From: Polaribacter haliotis | GTDB taxonomy: Bacteria > Bacteroidota > Bacteroidia > Flavobacteriales > Flavobacteriaceae | Direction: 5' to 3' | DNA: 64,000 nucleotides | Assembly (NCBI RefSeq): GCF_014784055.1 | Contig: NZ_CP061813.1 | Coordinates: forward strand, 3,358,001-3,422,000 | Shown here: in pieces, positions 60,472-64,000 of the stretch | How positions within the stretch are numbered: the first letter of the stretch is position 1 | Layout of the letters: each line of letters starts with the position of its first letter | The notes under the pieces: model-generated | What the model saw: the letters and a program-made list of their open reading frames with translations, nothing else | Database searches by the model: none | Told to the model about the DNA's origin: nothing | Made by a program: the position numbers and the translations under genes

Positions 60472-62925
60472 TTAAAAACCAGCTCCACCTTCTTTAATAT
60501 TATCATCACGTTGTCTTCTTTGTTTTGCTTTATTTTTTCCACTACCAAATCTGTAGTTAAAACCAATATAAGCAGTCTGACTTTCCCAATTAAATTGACC
60601 ATTTTGTACAAAAGGATTTTCAGAATTAAAAGCAAATTTCATACCTCTAAAAATATCATTAACTCTAAAATTTATACTTCCTTTTCCGTCGAAAACTTGC
60701 AGACTAGCACCAGTATTTACCATCCACATGTTTTCTGTTTTCCATTGAATATCTTCTTGTGGTCCTCTGTACATTGCAAATAATTGGATGTTTACCCTTT
60801 TAGAAACTTTAAAATTATTGCTAACTCTTGCATTAAAAACTTCGTTGGTAACTTCTATTCTTTGTGCATTTGCGTTTACTAAATCTACTGTTCCAAATTG
60901 TTTTTGCGAGTAGAAATCCATACTAGAATTTACTCTCCACCAATTTGCAATTTTATAATTTAAAGAAAATTCTAATCCGTAAGCACTTGTGTCTTCAAAA
61001 TTTGTCCAAGATAAAACCTGTTTTACATTCGAAGGATCATTTGGATCTTTGTAAGTTACACGTGAAATATTATCGTTAATGGCTCTATAGAAAGTCCCAA
61101 AAGTAACAGAACCATTCTTAATTTGACGTGTATAATTTGCTTCAAAAGAGTTGGTAAACTGTGGCAGAAGATCTGCATTTCCAATAGAAGTAATTAAAGG
61201 TGTACTCCATTCTCTAATTGGATTTACTTGAGAAATTCCAGGTCTATCTACTCTTCTACTATAACTTAATTGATACTGATTTTTATCAGAAGGATTAAAA
61301 GTAAAAAACGCGGAAGGATACACACTAAAAATATCTTGTTTTACATTTTCTGAAGGATTTCCATCGCGATTAAAATTTCCTTCTGCTTTAAATTGTTCGA
61401 AACGAGCACCCAATTGCATGGTTACTTTTCCAAATTGATGCCCATAATTCGCATATGCAGAATATATTTTTCTTCCATAGTCAAAATCCGAATTTCCCAA
61501 AGGTTGTATTGTAGAATTTCCTTGATTATCGAAAACAATTTCATCTTGATTGGTAATATTTATGTTCGAAGTATTGTCTTCTCTATATTCCAAACCAAAT
61601 TCTAATTTCCCTTTTTCTGAAACAGGATTTGTATAATCTACGTTTAATAATGTATTGTTACTCTTGTTTGTAATATCATTAAAGAAGTTTAATACTTTAA
61701 AATCTGCGTCGTTCGAGTTTTTCGTCAAATCTTTATTTTCTGCATCTTCAGGAGCTCTAGTATTAGAATATGTTGCTTCAAATTCTAAATTATGCCCTTC
61801 TTTTTCAAACTCTCTTTTGTAATTTACATTATAAGCTCCAGTTTGGTTGTTTTGTAACTGAACGTTTGGTGCGTTCGAAATTGTTGTGCCATTTTCTGTA
61901 ACTAAAGTTCTTCCATTTCCATCTCCATCAAACCAATTCTGAGTCGTGTAAAAGGAAAGTGTATTTTTCTTATCTAAGTAAATATCTGCTCCAGCTTTTA
62001 TCAAATGAGATTGATTATCGTTTTGAAAAATAAAATCTTGTAATCTATTTACAGTTGGTCTATTTACAAAACCATAATTGTAATTATTTCCTCCATTATA
62101 ACCATAATTTCCAAAGAAATTTACTTTCCCAGTTTTATAGTTCATGTTGGTAGAAGCATTGTAACGAACATAATGCCCAGCAGTAATTCCAGTATCAACA
62201 GAGCCATTAAAGCCCATGTTTGCGTTTTTATTTAAAATGATATTAATAATTCCACTCATTCCTTCTGGATTGTATTTTGCAGAAGGATTTGTAATTAGTT
62301 CAATACTTTTTATAGATGTAGAAGGGATTTGTTTCAACAATTGAGCAGCAGAAATATTTGTTGGTTTTCCGTCCACTAAAACACGAACATTATCATTTCC
62401 ACGCAAACTAATACCTCCTGTTTGGCTATCTACGCTTACAGATTGTACATTATTTAAAAGTTCGGAAGCTGTGGTTCCTGTTGCAGTTAAATCTTTACCA
62501 ACATTAATTACTTTTCTATCTACTTTCTGTACAACTTGCGAAGTTTCTGCTCTAACCACAATTTCATTTAATTGAGCACTGTCTTCAGAAAGTGATATGG
62601 TTCCTAAGTCAACTTTATTATTTTTATTAGAGATTTCTATTTTAGTTGAAAATGTTTTGTAACCAATAAATTGAACTTCCACCAAACTATTTCCTTCAGG
62701 AATGTCTTTGATGTTAAAAAGTCCGTTTTCGTTCGTAATTCCACCAGTAAGTATTTTTTTTGCAAAATCTCTCACGACAATATTTACATAAGGTAAAGGT
62801 TCATTGGAGATTTTATCCACGACTTTTCCAGAAATTGTTCCCGGTTTTAATAATTTATTTTTCGGCAATTGAGCTTGTAGAGTTATGGAAAAACAAAACA
62901 GTACAAGAAGTAGTAAATTTTTCAT
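60472..62925 (-). CDS. TonB-receptor-like outer-membrane beta-barrel protein (copy 2)
   Basis: The 817-residue protein has the same plan as its neighbour: signal peptide (MKNLLLLVLFCFSITLQAQ), regulatory-like domain (about 30-110: GTISGKVVDKISNEPLPYVNIV), plug (about 120-235) with VLVDGKPTNISAAQLLKQ and TNPSAKYNPEGMSGIINI, and a long beta-barrel ending YIGFNYRFGSGKNK. The two are clearly duplicates by motif, both in the plug and near the barrel end. Ligand unknown. It is divergent from the CoA-binding gene. Confidence 0.88.
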   Translation of the reverse strand: MKNLLLLVLFCFSITLQAQLPKNKLLKPGTISGKVVDKISNEPLPYVNIVVRDFAKKILTGGITNENGLFNIKDIPEGNSLVEVQFIGYKTFSTKIEISNKNNKVDLGTISLSEDSAQLNEIVVRAETSQVVQKVDRKVINVGKDLTATGTTASELLNNVQSVSVDSQTGGISLRGNDNVRVLVDGKPTNISAAQLLKQIPSTSIKSIELITNPSAKYNPEGMSGIINIILNKNANMGFNGSVDTGITAGHYVRYNASTNMNYKTGKVNFFGNYGYNGGNNYNYGFVNRPTVNRLQDFIFQNDNQSHLIKAGADIYLDKKNTLSFYTTQNWFDGDGNGRTLVTENGTTISNAPNVQLQNNQTGAYNVNYKREFEKEGHNLEFEATYSNTRAPEDAENKDLTKNSNDADFKVLNFFNDITNKSNNTLLNVDYTNPVSEKGKLEFGLEYREDNTSNINITNQDEIVFDNQGNSTIQPLGNSDFDYGRKIYSAYANYGHQFGKVTMQLGARFEQFKAEGNFNRDGNPSENVKQDIFSVYPSAFFTFNPSDKNQYQLSYSRRVDRPGISQVNPIREWSTPLITSIGNADLLPQFTNSFEANYTRQIKNGSVTFGTFYRAINDNISRVTYKDPNDPSNVKQVLSWTNFEDTSAYGLEFSLNYKIANWWRVNSSMDFYSQKQFGTVDLVNANAQRIEVTNEVFNARVSNNFKVSKRVNIQLFAMYRGPQEDIQWKTENMWMVNTGASLQVFDGKGSINFRVNDIFRGMKFAFNSENPFVQNGQFNWESQTAYIGFNYRFGSGKNKAKQRRQRDDNIKEGGAGF

Positions 62926-62974
62926 TTTTGGTTGATTATTAATTTGATTGATACATTATAGACGTCTCATTTAT

Positions 62975-62982
62975 TATATTTG
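62975..62982 (+). promoter_or_regulatory. Candidate -7 box for the CoA-binding gene
   Basis: TATATTTG matches TAnnTTTG, 37 nt before the ATG at 63020. The nearest TTG (62948-62950) is 24 nt upstream, just over the usual spacing. Confidence 0.45.
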
Positions 62983-63019
62983 TTACTTTATTTAACTGTC
63001 TTTAACACTTAATTAACAA

Positions 63020-63382
63020 ATGAAAAAGAAAACCTTAGTTTTAGGAGCTTCCCTAAATGAAAACAGATATTCGAATATTGCCATTAAAAGATTAAGAGGA
63101 AAAGAAGTTCCAGTAGTAGCAATAGGTTTACGAGTTGGAGTAGTAGCAGATGTAACAATTGCAACTGAAAAAGTAGATTTTAAAGATATTAATACAGTTA
63201 CTTTATATCTAAATCCAACAAGACAAGTTGCTTATTACAATTATATAATTAGTTTAAAACCGAAAAGAGTTATTTTTAATCCAGGAACAGAAAATATGGA
63301 TTTTATAAAATTATTAAAAGAAAATAATATCGAGTCAGAAATTGCTTGTACATTGGTTTTGTTGAGTACGAATCAGTATTAG
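63020..63382 (+). CDS. CoA-binding domain protein
   Basis: A 120-residue single-domain protein with a Rossmann-like fold: TLVLGASLNENRYSNIAIKRL (about 5-25) is the nucleotide-binding start, then VPVVAIGLRVGVVADVTI, TVTLYLNPTRQVAYYNYI and a final region FNPGTENMDFIKLLKENNIE, matching the CoA_binding_2 family. Such proteins bind CoA; the physiological role is not known. It lies divergent from the TonB-type gene and converges with the RNase Z gene (6 bp between stops). Confidence 0.85.
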   Translation: MKKKTLVLGASLNENRYSNIAIKRLRGKEVPVVAIGLRVGVVADVTIATEKVDFKDINTVTLYLNPTRQVAYYNYIISLKPKRVIFNPGTENMDFIKLLKENNIESEIACTLVLLSTNQY

Positions 63383-63388
63383 GCTTTG

Positions 63389-64000
63389 CTACTCAGCCAA
63401 AAACACTTTCCCAGGTTCTGCTAACGAAACATTATTAAAAATTACAGAAGCTTCTTTTTGAAAAAGAGAAATGTCTTTATATCTACCAGAATAATGGCCA
63501 ACAATTAGTTCGCCAACATTTGCATCTTTCGCAATTTGTGCTGCCTCAACAGAAGTAGAATGTTTGGTTTTTTTTGCTAAATCTTTTCTATCTGCTAAAA
63601 ATGTAGCTTCATGATATAATAAATCTACATTTTTTATAATGGGAACAATATCTGGTTTGTAGCTTGTATCACTACAAAAAGCGTAGCTCAAAGGTTTTTT
63701 AGGGTCTAATGTTAATTCGGAATTTGGAATGACTTCACCATTTGATAAAACCACATCTTTACCAGCTTTTATGTTTAAAAAATCTGCTTTTCCAATTTCG
63801 TTGTAACCGCTAATATTTAGCATATTTAATTTTCGAGTTTTTTCTTTTTCTGTAAATAAATAGCCATTTGTGTAAACTCTGTGATGTAATGGAATAGTAC
63901 GAACGATTACTTTATCGTCTTCGAAAATAAGTTCGCTTTCATTGGAAGATAATTCGTGAAAAATCATGTTAAATTTCGCATGAGATTCAGATATTTTTAG
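63389..64000 (-). CDS. rnz: Ribonuclease Z, C-terminal part (cut by window edge)
   Basis: The frame runs open from the right window edge to the stop at 63389, giving about 203 residues; the N-terminal third with the HxHxDH motif lies outside. An internal Met at 63967 is not the start, because the upstream frame (LKISESHAKFN) continues the family sequence. The visible part has LLYHEATFL, HSTSVEAAQIAK and VGHYSGRYKD, the C-terminal metal-ligand and phosphate-binding motifs of RNase Z/ElaC, which cut tRNA 3' trailers in the cytosol. The family length is about 300 aa. Confidence 0.9.
   Translation of the reverse strand, partial: LKISESHAKFNMIFHELSSNESELIFEDDKVIVRTIPLHHRVYTNGYLFTEKEKTRKLNMLNISGYNEIGKADFLNIKAGKDVVLSNGEVIPNSELTLDPKKPLSYAFCSDTSYKPDIVPIIKNVDLLYHEATFLADRKDLAKKTKHSTSVEAAQIAKDANVGELIVGHYSGRYKDISLFQKEASVIFNNVSLAEPGKVFLAE

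Overview
The window looks like chromosomal DNA of a marine member of the Flavobacteriaceae (Bacteroidota), close in style to Polaribacter or Tenacibaculum. Evidence: strongly AT-rich DNA; Bacteroidota promoters of the form TTG-N(17-23)-TAnnTTTG; lineage-typical proteins (GLPGLI family, DUF4293, DUF6089, CarboxypepD_reg/TonB receptors, a CNNM-type hemolysin next to PpiD); a mevalonate pathway; and a flavobacterial Rho with a long low-complexity insert. About 60 protein genes, one tRNA-Phe and one likely structured RNA are supported. No rRNA, CRISPR array, transposase or integrase gene was seen.

Layout. 1-4.5 kb: the start of an alpha-2-macroglobulin-like gene (cut by the window edge), mpl (peptidoglycan recycling), and an unusual pair made of a PqqD/HPr-kinase-like fusion and a nucleotidyltransferase. 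4.6-11.7 kb: an envelope operon on the minus strand (CBS protein, NAD kinase, DUF6089 protein, uppS, bamA, two OmpH/Skp chaperones). 11.8-15.9 kb: pdxJ, a hexanucleotide repeat array, an alpha/beta hydrolase, a small conserved protein, thiamine pyrophosphokinase, a serine hydrolase and a small MotA/TolQ/ExbB-like protein. 16-22.3 kb: a LytS/LytTR two-component pair, then mevalonate-pathway genes with a UbiA-type prenyltransferase and a pseudouridine synthase. 22.3-29 kb: the complete histidine-utilisation operon hutH-U-I-G with a divergent LysR regulator and a LysR-type box between them. 29-36.9 kb: tRNA-Phe, then coaX, an outer-membrane protein, a TPR protein, lptC, a small membrane protein, a CNNM hemolysin and ppiD. 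36.9-43.8 kb: a candidate structured RNA, rho, a DUF4293 protein, and a NarL-type regulator / lipoprotein / TPR-kinase system preceded by two identical 18-bp palindromes. 43.8-53.3 kb: truA, an ABC exporter, SDR and GNAT enzymes, a zinc peptidase, an isolated gene cassette with integron-like ends, htpG and a KAS III gene. 53.3-64 kb: an S41 peptidase, a GLPGLI protein, a sulfatase, two tandem TonB-type receptors, a CoA-binding protein and the C-terminal part of RNase Z.

Most of the window is ordinary core flavobacterial genome. The signals that stand out are: (1) the 48.9-50.0 kb cassette, a lone secreted-protein gene inside nested 10-bp inverted repeats whose inner and outer cores read GTTRRRY/RYYYAAC as in integron attC sites; (2) the paired 18-bp palindromes, 22 bp apart, upstream of the NarL-type regulator; (3) the helix-forming non-coding region next to rho; (4) the PqqD-HPrK plus nucleotidyltransferase pair, which resembles a peptide-tailoring module without a visible peptide; and (5) the disordered insert of Rho. 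All homology calls are from reading motifs and recall of families; no database search was run.
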